Shown one piece after another: positions 49,233 to 61,100 of a stretch of 64,000 nt of DNA. Under the pieces are notes generated by a model. The model saw only the letters and a program-made list of their open reading frames with translations, was not told the DNA's origin and did not search any database. How positions within the stretch are numbered: the stretch's first letter is position 1; each line of letters starts with the position of its first letter. The stretch is from an uncultured Erythrobacter sp. (GTDB lineage Bacteria; Pseudomonadota; Alphaproteobacteria; Sphingomonadales; Sphingomonadaceae), in contig CANMZA010000001.1 in assembly GCA_947502305.1 (NCBI GenBank), positions 496,001 to 560,000 on the forward strand, read 5' to 3'. Made by a program: the position numbers and the translations under genes.

Positions 49233-49891
49233 ACGTAACCGAAGCCGTGACCAGCCGCCGATCTGTCCGCGCTTTCACCGATCAGCCGGTTGAGCTCGAC
49301 AAAATCCGCCGCGTTATGGATACCGCCCGCTGGGCCGCGTCAGGTTGCAATTTTCAGCCTTGGGAAGCGACCATCCTGACCGGACAGACACTGGCGGATT
49401 TGCAGGCAAAAATCACCACATCGGCCCCGCAAGCCGCCGAATATGACTGGACCGCGCCGGGCACAGAGGACGCGTATAAGCAGCGCCTCAATGGCGTATC
49501 CAAAGGTATGTTCGGCGCGATGGGGATCGCCCGCGATGATGGCGAAGGGCGGATGAAAGCGATGATGCGCAACGCCACCAGTTTTGATGCGCCCGCCGTC
49601 ATGTTCGTCTATTTCCCGCGCCTGATGAAAGAACCGCAATGGTCGGATACTGGCATGTGGCTTCAAACCGTCGCTTTGCTGCTGCGCGAAGAGGGGCTCG
49701 ATAGCTGTTTTCAGGAATATATGGCGCTCTATGCCAATATTATCCGCGATCATCTGGGGCTGGATCATGAACGCTATATGCTGTTTTGCGGCATGGCGAT
49801 TGGTTACCGAGAACCGGATGCGCCGCTCAACACCTATGACCGGGAACGCGTGGCGCTGGATGATCAGGTGAAGTTTCTCGGCTGGGAATAA
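49229..49891 (+). CDS. Nitroreductase family FMN protein
   Basis: The 220-residue product starts MNVTEAVTSRRSVRAFTDQP, the FMN-binding opening of nitroreductases, and contains WAASGCNFQPWE, a catalytic-loop GMWLQTVALLLREEGLDSC and FCGMAIGYREPDAP near the end. It likely reduces quinones or nitro-compounds with NAD(P)H; the substrate is unknown. AAGGA precedes the ATG. It overlaps the upstream small membrane-protein gene by four bases. Confidence 0.93.
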   Translation: MNVTEAVTSRRSVRAFTDQPVELDKIRRVMDTARWAASGCNFQPWEATILTGQTLADLQAKITTSAPQAAEYDWTAPGTEDAYKQRLNGVSKGMFGAMGIARDDGEGRMKAMMRNATSFDAPAVMFVYFPRLMKEPQWSDTGMWLQTVALLLREEGLDSCFQEYMALYANIIRDHLGLDHERYMLFCGMAIGYREPDAPLNTYDRERVALDDQVKFLGWE

Positions 49892-50006
49892 AGCCGAGTC
49901 GCAGGGAATTTTTGCACAGGCTGGCGGCGATCAGAGGATCGGTGTCTGGCTTGCAAATCCTGCACGACCACTGAAAAATAAGCGTTTTTTGCTGGCCCAA
50001 ACCGGG

Positions 50007-50022
50007 ACAATCGCGCGATTGT
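50007..50022. promoter_or_regulatory. 16-bp perfect palindrome ahead of the CHAT-TPS operon
   Basis: ACAATCGC and GCGATTGT are perfectly self-complementary with no spacer, about 135 bases upstream of the GTG start at 50157. An overlapping GGACA/TGTCC pairing is also possible. No -10/-35 pair with good spacing was found nearby. It could be an operator, but that is only inference. Confidence 0.35.
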
Positions 50023-50156
50023 GTCCAATACATACTATTGACCAAACGCTGCTGCGAGTAGAACCATTATCGAGCAATGGGGGTCAAAAACCCTCCACAT
50101 AGGAGCGAACGGCTCCCAAGATTTTAAATCTGTCCATTAGGTAAGGGGGAACGCCT

Positions 50157-53100
50157 GTGGGACGTTTGACTGCAGCAATTTCAGCGGCTTTTGTGGTATC
50201 GGCGGTATGCCTGACATCGGCATCGGCGCAAACGCGGTCGGTCTTGATCCGCGACAGTTTCCCAATTGGGAACAGCGAAGGCATCCTGTGCCAAGTGCAG
50301 GATCGCAGCGCCTCGAACCCGGCAAAACAGAGCATTTTTGATCGCCGCTGGGCCGTTGTGTGCCGCGACAATCCGCAACCAATCGCGGAAGTGTATGCGT
50401 TCCAAAACTTCGATGGCGCGGCAAAAGACGCCGTGCGAGCCGCGCGGCGTTTCCCCGTCACATGCGCGGGCACAGACGCCGGCGCCGGACCGGTTGCGGG
50501 CTCTCGCAAACAAAGCTGCTTGATCGATGATAGCGACCTTGGCTGGAGCCAGATTACCGCCGCTTCGGGTGATCTCACCTATTATGCGGAAGGGTTCGCA
50601 GCCTATGACGATGCGACCATCCTCGCTTTGCGGTCAGTGCTGAACAATTCTGTCGCCAGCGGCACAATCGACGTGGCTTCGACTTCGGTGTCGGACCCGC
50701 TTTCGTTTGCGCGGGTACAGGCCGAAACTTTGAAGCCTGAGCAGGCGCTCGCCGAAGGATATCGCCGCAATCTGGCGGGCGAATATGCGGAAGCGGCAGC
50801 CTATTTTGAAACGCTGCAACAACGCCTTGAAGGGGATGCGGACAGCGCGATCAATCCGGGCGAATTTTACGTCAATCGCGCCTTGCAAAAGAGTAATCTG
50901 GGCGAGTTTAGCGTTGCCAATCGCTTGTTCTCCCAAGCCGCCGCCTTTGGCGGGGATGACCCGATCACGGCGCGTTTGCTGCGCAATTTTGAGGCGATCC
51001 ATTTGCTCAACCAAGGGTTTGATGGGGCGGCGATTGATCGGCTTAATCAAGAGCTTGAGGGAAGCGCTGCGGGCGCGGCGGATGTCGATGGCGGTTTGGC
51101 GATCACCTTGCCGATTTCGGAACGGCTGAACCGCGCGCAGGAAACCGGTTTTCTGTTTGGGATTGTCGATGAGCTGAGCCTGACGGTTGAAGAGCGCGCG
51201 CAGATTATTGACGCGCAGGCTTTGCAAATTCGCGGGACCGCAAAACGGATCAATGGCGATCTTGACGGTTCGCGCGCTGATTTGATTGGCGCCTATGAAC
51301 AAGCCATCGCCGTGCGTGATGGCCGGGTGACGTCAATTACGAGATTGCGCAGCCAAGTCCTTGCAGACCTTGCACTCATTGCAGAACGACGCGGCTCGTT
51401 AGGCGATGCAGAGGCGTATTTGCGCAATGGTCTGTCGCTCGTGCAGGCGCAATATCCAGAGCGCCGCGCGGTCAGCGCGTTGGAAGCGCGGCTTGCGTCA
51501 TTCCTGCTGCGCCAAGGGCGTGATGAGGAGGCGATGGCCCTATATGGCAAAGTGGTCGAACGCGCGGTTGGCAAACGCAATGCAATCACGGGTTTTGCCA
51601 ATCAATTGAACCCTTACTACCGCGAACTTGCGAGCCAAGTTGAAGGTGATCCCGCCGCAGCGGATGCGTTTTTCCGCGCGACCCAAGTTCTGATCCGGCC
51701 CGGCGTTGCCGAAACGCAAGCGATCCTTGCTCGGCGGCTGAGTGCCAATTCGGACGAGGCATCGCGCCTGTTCCGCCAATCCATCGATCTGGGCCGGGAA
51801 ATCGAACGATCCCGCATCCGTTTTGAAGCTTTGGGCGCAGGTCCGCAGAATTCTGCTGTGCGTGTCCAAATGGCCGAATTGTCGGAGCAGATCAGCGTTC
51901 TGGAACGCGCTCAGATCAGCACGCAGGTGCAGTTGAACGAATATCCGCAATATCGCGCAGTGGCGCCGTCCTCGCTCGAACTGAGCGAATTTCGTGCCGC
52001 GATGCAGCCTGGTGAAGTCTATGCCCGGATCGCGATTGTTAGCGATGACGTGTTCATGTTCTACGCCGACCGTGACAGTGCGATGGCCTATCAAGTCGAT
52101 ATGAGCGCCGATGATCTGGACGAACAGGTCGACATCATCCGCGAGACGATCTCGGCCTTCGATGGCAGCCAATATGTGACCTATCCCTTCGACATCGCAT
52201 CTGCGCGCGGGCTTTACACCAAATTGTTCGCGCCGATTGCGGACAAGATTGCCGCCGCCGATCACGTTATTTTTGAACCCGATGGCGCAATGCTGCGTTT
52301 GCCAGTGGATTTGCTGGTTGCCGATGATGCGTCGGTTGCCTTGTATGAGGCGCGGATCGCATCGCCGACGGGTGATGAATATGATTTCACTGGCGTCAAT
52401 TGGCTGGGCAAAGGGCGCATGGTTAGCACGGCGGTTTCTGCTGAGGCTTTCGTCCAATCGCGCAAAGTCGAATTGTCGAGCGCGACCCAGCAATATCTGG
52501 GGCTGGGCGAGAATGCGCCGATTGGGGACGCATATCCTGCATCCTTCGATCAGAGCAGCGCCGATTTGGCGGCGGATTGCTATTGGCCCGTCAGTCAGTG
52601 GAACGATCCGATTGATGCCGCTGAATTGTCGACCGCGGCGAATTTGATCGGCATGGGCCGGTCACAAGTCATCACCAATGCCGGTTTCAGCGATGATCAG
52701 ATCAAAGCGAAAGAGGATCTGGGCAATTACCGCGTGCTGCATTTTGCAACGCATGGTCTGGTGACACCGCCCAATCCGAATTGCCCAGCAAAACCGGCGC
52801 TGGTGACATCCTTTGGCTCCAGCGATTCCGACGGTCTGCTCAGTTTTGATGAGATTTTCGAACTGAACTTGGATGCCGATCTCGTCATCCTTTCCGCTTG
52901 TGACACTGCCGGTGCAGCCAGTGTTGCCGCGACGCGCGCCGCTGGTGTGGCCAGCGGCGGCGGGTCGGAATTGGAAGGTCTGGTCCGTGCCTTTATCGGT
53001 GCGGGCGGACGCGCCGTGATGGCCAGCCATTGGCCAGCGCCCGATGATTTTGACGCGACGGAACGGTTGATGTCGGAAATGTTCCGGCGCGGTCAGACGC

Positions 53101-53318
53101 AGACGATTGGCGCGGCTTTGTCCGGGTCACGCGAAATGCTGATGGATGATGTGCAAACCTCGCACCCGTTTTATTGGGCAGGTTTCGCAGTGATCGGCGA
53201 TGCGGCGCGGCCGCTTTTGTCGGGCGGTAATGCGCCAGATGCTGGTGCTGGCACAGGCACGGATACGGTGGCCGCCAACACCGCGGCGTATCGCAGCAAC
53301 GGATCGGCAGCAGAATAA
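50157..53318 (+). CDS. Exported CHAT-domain (caspase-like) protein with TPR-like region
   Basis: The 1,053-residue product starts at GTG with AGGGGGA upstream and carries a cleavable signal peptide (cleavage near ASA|QT, ~24). Residues ~195-480 hold TPR-like helical repeats (e.g. NLAGEYAEAAAYFETL, RRGSLGDAEAYLRNGLSL). A helical region and then the C-terminal CHAT domain follow, with the His-Cys dyad H866 (FATHG) and C915 (LSACDTAG). The GGGSELEGLVRAFIGAGGRA, ASHW and HPFYWAGFAVIGD blocks support this. CHAT domains are caspase-related cysteine proteases. The stop overlaps the tpsB start (TAATG), so the gene is coupled to a two-partner secretion system. A protease with an export signal here could process the TpsA exoprotein; that role is inferred. 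Confidence 0.9.
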   Translation: MGRLTAAISAAFVVSAVCLTSASAQTRSVLIRDSFPIGNSEGILCQVQDRSASNPAKQSIFDRRWAVVCRDNPQPIAEVYAFQNFDGAAKDAVRAARRFPVTCAGTDAGAGPVAGSRKQSCLIDDSDLGWSQITAASGDLTYYAEGFAAYDDATILALRSVLNNSVASGTIDVASTSVSDPLSFARVQAETLKPEQALAEGYRRNLAGEYAEAAAYFETLQQRLEGDADSAINPGEFYVNRALQKSNLGEFSVANRLFSQAAAFGGDDPITARLLRNFEAIHLLNQGFDGAAIDRLNQELEGSAAGAADVDGGLAITLPISERLNRAQETGFLFGIVDELSLTVEERAQIIDAQALQIRGTAKRINGDLDGSRADLIGAYEQAIAVRDGRVTSITRLRSQVLADLALIAERRGSLGDAEAYLRNGLSLVQAQYPERRAVSALEARLASFLLRQGRDEEAMALYGKVVERAVGKRNAITGFANQLNPYYRELASQVEGDPAAADAFFRATQVLIRPGVAETQAILARRLSANSDEASRLFRQSIDLGREIERSRIRFEALGAGPQNSAVRVQMAELSEQISVLERAQISTQVQLNEYPQYRAVAPSSLELSEFRAAMQPGEVYARIAIVSDDVFMFYADRDSAMAYQVDMSADDLDEQVDIIRETISAFDGSQYVTYPFDIASARGLYTKLFAPIADKIAAADHVIFEPDGAMLRLPVDLLVADDASVALYEARIASPTGDEYDFTGVNWLGKGRMVSTAVSAEAFVQSRKVELSSATQQYLGLGENAPIGDAYPASFDQSSADLAADCYWPVSQWNDPIDAAELSTAANLIGMGRSQVITNAGFSDDQIKAKEDLGNYRVLHFATHGLVTPPNPNCPAKPALVTSFGSSDSDGLLSFDEIFELNLDADLVILSACDTAGAASVAATRAAGVASGGGSELEGLVRAFIGAGGRAVMASHWPAPDDFDATERLMSEMFRRGQTQTIGAALSGSREMLMDDVQTSHPFYWAGFAVIGDAARPLLSGGNAPDAGAGTGTDTVAANTAAYRSNGSAAE

Positions 53319-55132
53319 TGGAGCGCTCTATCTTGGTTTCGAACGCAGTTTCGCCGTTTACACGATTGGCTTTGGCCGCGAGTGCGATTGGGTTGCTGAT
53401 CCCCGGCACGCTGCAGGCGCAAGCGGGCCCGCAAATCGCGCCCACGCGCGAGGAATTGCAGCGTCCCGAAATAGAAGCGGAATTGCGCGGCGATGCCAAT
53501 GCTTTGTCCGTCGCCAGCGAAGTCGAGCGCGCGCCATGCCCGCTTTCTGCGCCGCAATTTGCCGATCTGACATTCACTTTTTCTGCGGCAGAGTTTTCCG
53601 GATTGGGCGATGTCGATCCGCAATTGCTGGTCCCCAGCTGGGCCGATCTCGTGGGGCAAGAAATCCCCGTTGCGGCGATTTGCGATATACGTGACCGCGC
53701 GGCGACTGCGCTGCGGGCAAAGGGTTATCTCGCGGCGGTGCAAGTGCCGGTGCAAACCATTGGCGAAGGTACAGTAAAATTCGACGTTTTGCTGGCGCGT
53801 ATTCGCGAAGTGCAAGTGCGCGGCGATGCGGGCCGATCCGGCGGCGCGCTCAGCCAAGTGGTCAGAAAATTGCAGGGGCAGAGCGTTTTTAACGCCAATG
53901 AAGCAGAGCGTTATCTGCTGCTTGCGCGGGATATTCCGGGGCTGGATGTGCGGCTGACGCTCCAACCGCTCACCGCAGAACAAGGCGGTGAGCCCGGCGA
54001 TGTCGTCGGCGTGTTTGATGTGTCGTATCAACCGCTGATTATTGACGCCAATATCCAGAATTACGGCTCCCCGCAGATTGGCCGTTTTGGCGGCTTGGCG
54101 CGGATCCGGATCAATGGCCTGACCGGGCTGGGCGATGAAACCATGTTCAGCGTCTATTCCGCGCAGGATTTCAACGAACAAGCGGTCGCATCGGCGCATC
54201 ACGAATTTCGTGTTGGAGGAGAGGGGCTGACGCTCGGCCTCGCCGGAACCTTGGCCTTTACAGAGCCTGATATTCCCGGGCCCAATGTGTTCACGTCGGA
54301 AACCTTTATCGGCTCCGCCTATGCCCGCTATCCGCTGATCCGGTCGCAGGCGCAAAATTTGACTTTGTCGGCGGGCGGGGATTTCATTGAACAACAGGTG
54401 GAGTTTACCGGCCAAGATTTCAGCGAAGACAGTTTGCGCGTCGGTTTCGCCCGCCTCGATTATTGGGGCAGCGACGAAGACAGCATCAATGGGCGCGGTG
54501 GGTATTCCGCGCTGGAGCCGAAGGTCGCCTATCAAGCCATGCTGGAGGTGCGCCAAGGCATTGATGCTTTGGGTGCCAGCCCGTCTTGCGGCGCCGGTTT
54601 TGTTAATTGCCTGACGCCCGGCTTTATCCCGCCCAGCCGCCTTGATGCCGACCCCAGCGGGTTCTTGGTGCGCGGCGATACCAGCGTGACATATCGGCCC
54701 ACGCCGTTGCTGGGGATGACCGGACGGATGCGGTTCCAATATTCGCCGGATGCTTTGCTGGGATATGAGCAATTTTCGGGCGGCAACTTCACCATTGGGC
54801 GCGGCTATGATCCCGGCGCGATTATTGGCGATAACGGCCTCGGCGCTCAGTTTGAGGTGTTTTACGGATCGCTACTTCCCGAAACCGCGGACAGTGCGGC
54901 GGTGCAGCCTTTTGTGTTTTTCGATTTGGCCCGCGTCTCGGTGAACAATGTTCCCGGCGACAGTGACCGGCTCATTTCAACCGGCGGCGGTATGCGCGTC
55001 GCAATTGGACGCCAGGCGATCCTCGATGTGACCGTCGCGGTGCCGCTTGAGCAAACAGATTTTGCCACCAGCAAAGGCAGCGTTCGCGCGCTGATGTCGC
55101 TGACCGTGCAATTGGAGCCGTGGTTCAATTGA
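53318..55132 (+). CDS. TpsB transporter, ShlB/FhaC/HecB family
   Basis: The 604-residue product is an outer-membrane two-partner secretion transporter. It has a signal peptide (cleavage near LQA|QA, ~35), one or two POTRA domains (~120-230, AALRAKGYLAAVQVPVQTIG and IREVQVRGDAGRSGGALSQV), and a C-terminal 16-stranded barrel. The barrel begins around YGSPQIGRFGG. The conserved loop-6 motif appears as IGRGYDPG (R495 in the VRGY position). It overlaps the CHAT gene by one base and ends 14 bases before the tpsA start. Such a transporter secretes one dedicated TpsA partner. Confidence 0.93.
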   Translation: MERSILVSNAVSPFTRLALAASAIGLLIPGTLQAQAGPQIAPTREELQRPEIEAELRGDANALSVASEVERAPCPLSAPQFADLTFTFSAAEFSGLGDVDPQLLVPSWADLVGQEIPVAAICDIRDRAATALRAKGYLAAVQVPVQTIGEGTVKFDVLLARIREVQVRGDAGRSGGALSQVVRKLQGQSVFNANEAERYLLLARDIPGLDVRLTLQPLTAEQGGEPGDVVGVFDVSYQPLIIDANIQNYGSPQIGRFGGLARIRINGLTGLGDETMFSVYSAQDFNEQAVASAHHEFRVGGEGLTLGLAGTLAFTEPDIPGPNVFTSETFIGSAYARYPLIRSQAQNLTLSAGGDFIEQQVEFTGQDFSEDSLRVGFARLDYWGSDEDSINGRGGYSALEPKVAYQAMLEVRQGIDALGASPSCGAGFVNCLTPGFIPPSRLDADPSGFLVRGDTSVTYRPTPLLGMTGRMRFQYSPDALLGYEQFSGGNFTIGRGYDPGAIIGDNGLGAQFEVFYGSLLPETADSAAVQPFVFFDLARVSVNNVPGDSDRLISTGGGMRVAIGRQAILDVTVAVPLEQTDFATSKGSVRALMSLTVQLEPWFN

Positions 55133-55146
55133 ACCGGGATGAGAGA

Positions 55147-58100
55147 ATGATGATGACCCAGACCATGACCGCAACTCGCACCGCCAACAGCGCGGCTCGC
55201 TTCAATCGAATGGTCGCGCGCCGCAATTGGATGGTTGGCTCCTCGGCAATTGCTGCCGCTGCTGCGTTCACTTCGGCCGCGACCCCTGCTTTTGCGCAGG
55301 CCGCGCCGCGATCATCGATGTCCGGCGTTGTGGTCACGGGTCAGGACCGGTTTGAGGCGGCACGCGCTGGATCGCGGTCTGGCAATGGCAGCGGGATCCA
55401 AAACCGCCGAGGGCGGACGGGCGCAGGGAGAGGCGGTATCGACCGCGAGATTCCGAGCGTTGATACGGTGCCCAATGCGCCGGTGGGCGCTCTGCCGACA
55501 TTGAACGGCAATCCGGTCGCCATGCCATCGCAAACTCAGGTGAATGGCGGCGCGGTGCCATCCATTCCCACGGTGCAGCTTGATCCCAATCAGGGCAATT
55601 CTGGCGTGCCGATCATCCGCCAAAGCGCCGAGCCAGTGGAGCGCGCGATCAATGCCGCGCCGGGCGAGGCGGGGATCAATGTCCGCGCCTTTGCGCAGTT
55701 TGACGATGTTCAGATCGATTTCACGCCGGGCGTGGCGGCGGATATCGTCAATGTGCTGGACAGTACGGCCATTATCAATTGGACGACATTTGATGCGGGG
55801 GCATCAGGGTCTGAGGTGACTTTCCTCGGTACGGGCGGCAATCTTCAATTCAATTCCTCTTTGTCGGATTACACCGTGCTCAACCGGGTGCTGACGCCCG
55901 GTTTCGACAGCGCGATCCGGATCGATGGCGATATCGAATCCACGATACTTGGCGGCGCAGCGGTCGGCGGTAGCATTTGGTTTTACAGCGCGGGCGGCAT
56001 AATCGTGGGCGATACCGGCAGTTTCAATGTCGGCAGCCTGCTGCTTTCCACCAGTGAGATTGACCCGTTGGAATTCTCTGCGGGCACCTTCGATGTGGCG
56101 TTCACAGGAACTTCGGACAGCGCGTCTGCGATTCAGATTGATGGCGGCGCGACTTTGCGCGCGAACAATTCAAATTCTTACATTGCTCTGGTTGCGCCGC
56201 GGATCGTTCAAGAGGGCACCGTCACCGCGAACGGTTCGGTCGCCTATGTCGCCGCAGAACAAGCGGTGATGACGATTGAAAATGGCTTGTTCGATATCTC
56301 TGTCACAGTCGGAACAGAGGATGCCAATGGTATCGTCCATTCCGAAACTGGGTCGACCGGCGGCGCGGCATCCACTGGGATCACCGATGAACAGGCGATC
56401 TATTTCGTTGCTGTTCCGAAAAATGACGCGATTTCGATGCTGGTCGGCGGCGCGATTGGTTATGATGCGGCGGCGTCAGCATCCATCAGCAACGGTCAAA
56501 TCATCCTCACCACAGGCGACCGGGTGGAAAGGCAGACGAGTACGCAATTCATATCGGGAATGGGGTTTGTTGATGTGTCAACGAACAGGGTCGATATGTC
56601 GGTTGATGGCGGCCCGGCGGGCGATGTCACGATTGAAAATATCGAATTTACCAGTGACACAGACATCTTCTCCGAAGGGTCGATCACGCTTCAGGCTGGC
56701 GTCACCAATGCCGCCGATTTCATCACCGTCGACGATGGCAGCGTCAATGGCGCCGATCTCAATTTAACCGCTGGCGACAGCGTCAATGTCAATGTGACGG
56801 CCAATGGCCGGATTGACGTCACCGGTTCGCTCAATATCGCGGCCGATGATGGTTTGGGCAATGGCGGCAATATCAATGTCAGCGTTGATGCTGCGGGCGC
56901 GGCCAGCGCGCTTGGCGGCGGCACTTTGCAGGTCGGCGGCACGCTTTCGCTTGATACGTCGGCGGCTGGGTTGGACGATAACGGCGATATTCAAGACAAT
57001 GGCGGCACCGGCATTGGCGGCGATGGGTTTGGCGGCGATGTTACGCTCGATCTCGCTGATGGCGGCGTGTTGGATATTGGCGGCAGCCTCAACATTACGA
57101 CGGACGCCAATGGCGGCGGCGGTTTGTTGCGCCATGGCGCCTCGGCGGCTGGCGATTTTACGATGAATGTTGGGGCCGCTACGGTTAATGTCGGCGGCGA
57201 TGTGTCTGTCGACGCCATCGGGCGCAGCGCCGGTACGTTTGACCGGAGCCTGACAGCAGAAGAGGGCAGCGATTCCGTCGGCGGCAATGTCACGATCAAC
57301 CTCACCGATGGTTCGTTTAATGCGGGCCGTCTGGCCGCGAATGTTGGCGCAGAGGCGAGCCTTGGGACTGACGTTTTTGTTGTTCAATCCAATGATGCGA
57401 CGGCTGGTGATTTTACGCTCAATGTCACCGGCGGATCGCACACATTCGGTTCCATCGACGTCACCGCAGCGACAGAATCCGCGCGCTCGCGCGACGGCAG
57501 CGGCGATAGCGACGGCATACCCGGCGGTGCCAATCGCGGCCTGACGGCAATTTCGGTCTCCAACGCAGGCACGTTGTTGTCGGTTACCGGCGATGTGTTT
57601 GTGTTCGCCGACACGCTTGGCGATACGAGCGCCTCGCGCAGGGATGTGGCGAGCGTCTCTGTACTAGGGGCCAATGCTGGCAATGGCGGCGGCTTTGTTA
57701 TCGGCGGCGATTTGATAATTGTCGCCCCCACAGAAGGCGGCGGCATTGGCGAGCTGACGCTGGGCGGTAATGTCGATATCTTTACTGATGACGGCTTGCT
57801 TTCCACCGGCGGTTTGGATGTCGATATCCGCGCTTTCCGCAATGGATTTTTCTCCGCTTTTGACGCGCAGGGCACCGATTTTGTCGGCGGCAATCTCACC
57901 ATAACTGCGACGAATGGCGGAACGCTCGAATTCAACGGGACCAGCGACCTGAACGCCAATGCCACAGGGGGCGCGACGGAAAATGATCCCGGAGCCGGCA
58001 TTGGCCGCGGCGGTACAATCACGATTTTGGCCGATGACGGCACGATCAATTTCGGCGGGGATTTGACTCTGCGTGCCAATGGTTTTGCGTTCGCCGGTGT

Positions 58101-61100
58101 GAATGATGCCGGGGCCGCGGGCCAAGGGATCGGCGGCACAGTCGACATCACTGTTCAAGGTGACACCGGCAATTTGATCTTTGCTGATGTTGATGCGGGC
58201 ACAGATGGCTCGTTTGAATTTGATGGAGAGGTCGTCAACACCTTCTTCATCGGTGCGGGCAGCAGCGGGGTCGGGGGACAAACCACCTTCAACGTGCTCG
58301 GCGGCAGTTTGAGCGCAGCCGATATCACCGTATCATCGGATGGCGAAGGCGGCCCGGGCGGCGAATTGCCCGACGGCACGGTCGGCGCGAACGGTTTGCT
58401 GACCACTGGTGACGGCGGCGCGGGAACCGGGGGCGAGGTTACTTTCAACATTGATGGCGGTGATGCCTCTGTCGACAATCTGACGGTGACGGCCAGCGGG
58501 CTTGGCGGGGATGGTGCATTTGGTAGCGGGACTAACGGTACCAATGCAGGTTCTGGCGGCGCGGCGGTTGGCGGGACGGCCACCCTCAATGCGCTGTCTG
58601 GTGATTTGACGGTCACTGACACATTGTCGGTCGAGGCGACAGGCAACAGGCTGCGTTCTTCGGGCCGCGTCTCTGGCGGCGATGGCGGCAATGGCTTTGG
58701 TTCGGCGGGCGGCGATGCCGGCTCTTCAGTGGGCGGCAATGCGGTGTTTAACCTTACCGGCACAGCCAATGTCACGGCCAATGATGTGATTGTTTCCACC
58801 CAAGCCTTTGGCGGTGAAGGCGGCGATTCCTTTGCAAACTTCAGCGGCGATCCCGATCAGGGCGGCGGTGATGGCGGCGATGCGGTCGGCGGCGATGCGG
58901 TGTTTAATGACACGGCAGGCAATATCAGTTTTGGCACTTTGACGGTGAATTCCAGCGGTGTCGGCGGCGTTGGCGGCGGCAGTTTCGGCAACACCACCGG
59001 CGATGCGCTTGGCGAAGGCGGCGCGGGCGGCAATGGCACTGGCGGTACGGCGCTGATCTCGCTCAACCAAGACGATGCCGATTCCAAAAATTATAGCGTT
59101 ATTTCCCAGGGGCAGGGCGGCAATGGCGGCCAAGGCGCGACCGGCGGCGCCGGCGGTTTTGGGGTTGGCGGAATTGCCGAATTGGCGATCAACAATGTTT
59201 CGGTCGTATTTGACCAATTGGCGATTGATGCCGCCGCCTTGGGCGGTGATGGCGGCTTTATCGACGGGCAAGTGGTCGCGGCAGGCGCGGCTGGCGGCGA
59301 TAGTGAGGGCGGCGAAGCGCGTTTGGTAATCACTGGCGCAGACGCTGATTTTCAGGTTGCGTCATCGGCCAGCCTTAGCGCCGGAGCGACCGGCGGGGTG
59401 GGCCGCGAAGGCTCCTTTAGCTTTGATGATCAACGCGACGCCGGCAATGGCGGGGCAGGCGGCAATGCAACCGGCGGATCAGCCTCGATCATCGTCAGCG
59501 ACAACGCCCAAATTTCAATCATCGCTGATGCTTTCACTTTCAACGCGGATTCGTCCGGCGGCGCGGGCGGCGACGGCGGCGACAATTTCGGTAGCTTTAC
59601 GGGCCGGCCTGGCACCACCAATGCCCCAATCACGTCTGTGTCTGGCGATGGCGGCGCGGGCGGTACGGGAACGGCTGGCGCTGTTGGTGTAATCGCGACT
59701 TCGGGCGCGGATGTGACGATAGCCGGTGGTTCTGGCCCACTCACCTTGTCGGCGATTGGGTCCGGCGGGAATGGGGGCGAAGGCGGCCTTGCCAGTTCAA
59801 GAGGAACCCAGGCCGGTAATGGCGGCGCAGGCGGCGCTGGCATTGGCGGATCGCCATTCCTGCGCGTCGACGGCGCAACCATTACGACCGACGATATCAC
59901 ATTTATCGCGCAAGGCGGCGGCGCTACTGCAGGCGATGGCGGCGACAATGACGTTGGCGGACCGTCCGGTGCGGGCGCGAATGGCGGGATCGGTGTGGGC
60001 GGTACGCCGCTGATCGAATTGACCGGCGGAATTGATGGCGAAATCAGCCTCGGCGACGTCACGATTTTGGCGAACGGAACCGGCGGGGAAGGCACGCGGA
60101 GTGCAGCCGATGGCATTGGCGGCGGCGGTCAGGTGACGATCCGCGATACTTCCGTCGATCCCACGGGGACAAACGTATTCGACATATTCGGTGATCTAAC
60201 CATCGATGCGACGGGCGATGTCGCCTCGGATAGCGGCGTGATCACGATCGCGTCGAACGGCACCGCTATTTTCGTTGATGGCGCTGTCACTGCGGACGTT
60301 ACGGGCCAGATGGACTTAATTTTTGCAGGTGACGCTCGCATCGAGATATTTGGCGATACGACACTAACCGCGACGAGCGGCATCAATATCATCCGCCCGG
60401 TTGCGGTCCCGGACAACACTGTGATCCGTACCGACGGCGCGTTTACCGCGCTTGTCACTGCGGGCGATTTTGACGCATCCGCCGATGCAGAAATTCGGTC
60501 GGAACGGTTCGTCTCGATAACCGCCGAAAATGTAAATCACGGCGCTATTACAAGTGAGCGTTCCACCAGCATTACCGCGACGAATGGCGACATAACCAGC
60601 AATCGCCTCATTTTCGCATCTGCTGTTAATGACGCGATCATCTTGACCGCCACGGGCGACGTGACCTTTGGGATATTGAACAACGTTGATGGCGATCCCG
60701 CGACGCGCGATGGCAATATTAATATCAATGCAGGCGGAAGCATCATTGGCGGCAGCGCGACCTCTGGCCAAACCATCAATTTGAACGCGCCCGGACTGGT
60801 CAGGGTCAGTACGGTGGACACATCTGCCACCAATATTGGCACAGTGACGATCAATGGCGGGATGATTGATCTTGGCACGCTCAACGCACGCTTTATCTCC
60901 AACCTCACCAGTGACACGGGCGATCTTGCGATCGACACAATAACCGGCCTCACTGATGTTAATTTGGATTCAGCAGCCAACATTATCATCGGCACCGCCG
61001 ATACCAGCGGATTTTCTGCTGACGCCTTAGCCGGGAATATATTCATTGGATCGCTAACCACGACGGGGGCGACTTCCTTTGTGCGGCTGACTGCTGGCGG

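Noticed and set aside
50038-50070. TTGACC and CATTAT as a promoter for the CHAT gene
   Set aside because: The spacing between the hexamers is 21 bases, too long for a standard sigma-70 promoter.
53171-54772. A 533-codon minus-strand frame opposite tpsB
   Set aside because: It is a shadow of the tpsB barrel gene; it is Arg/Gly/Ala-rich with no domain and crosses the CHAT gene end.
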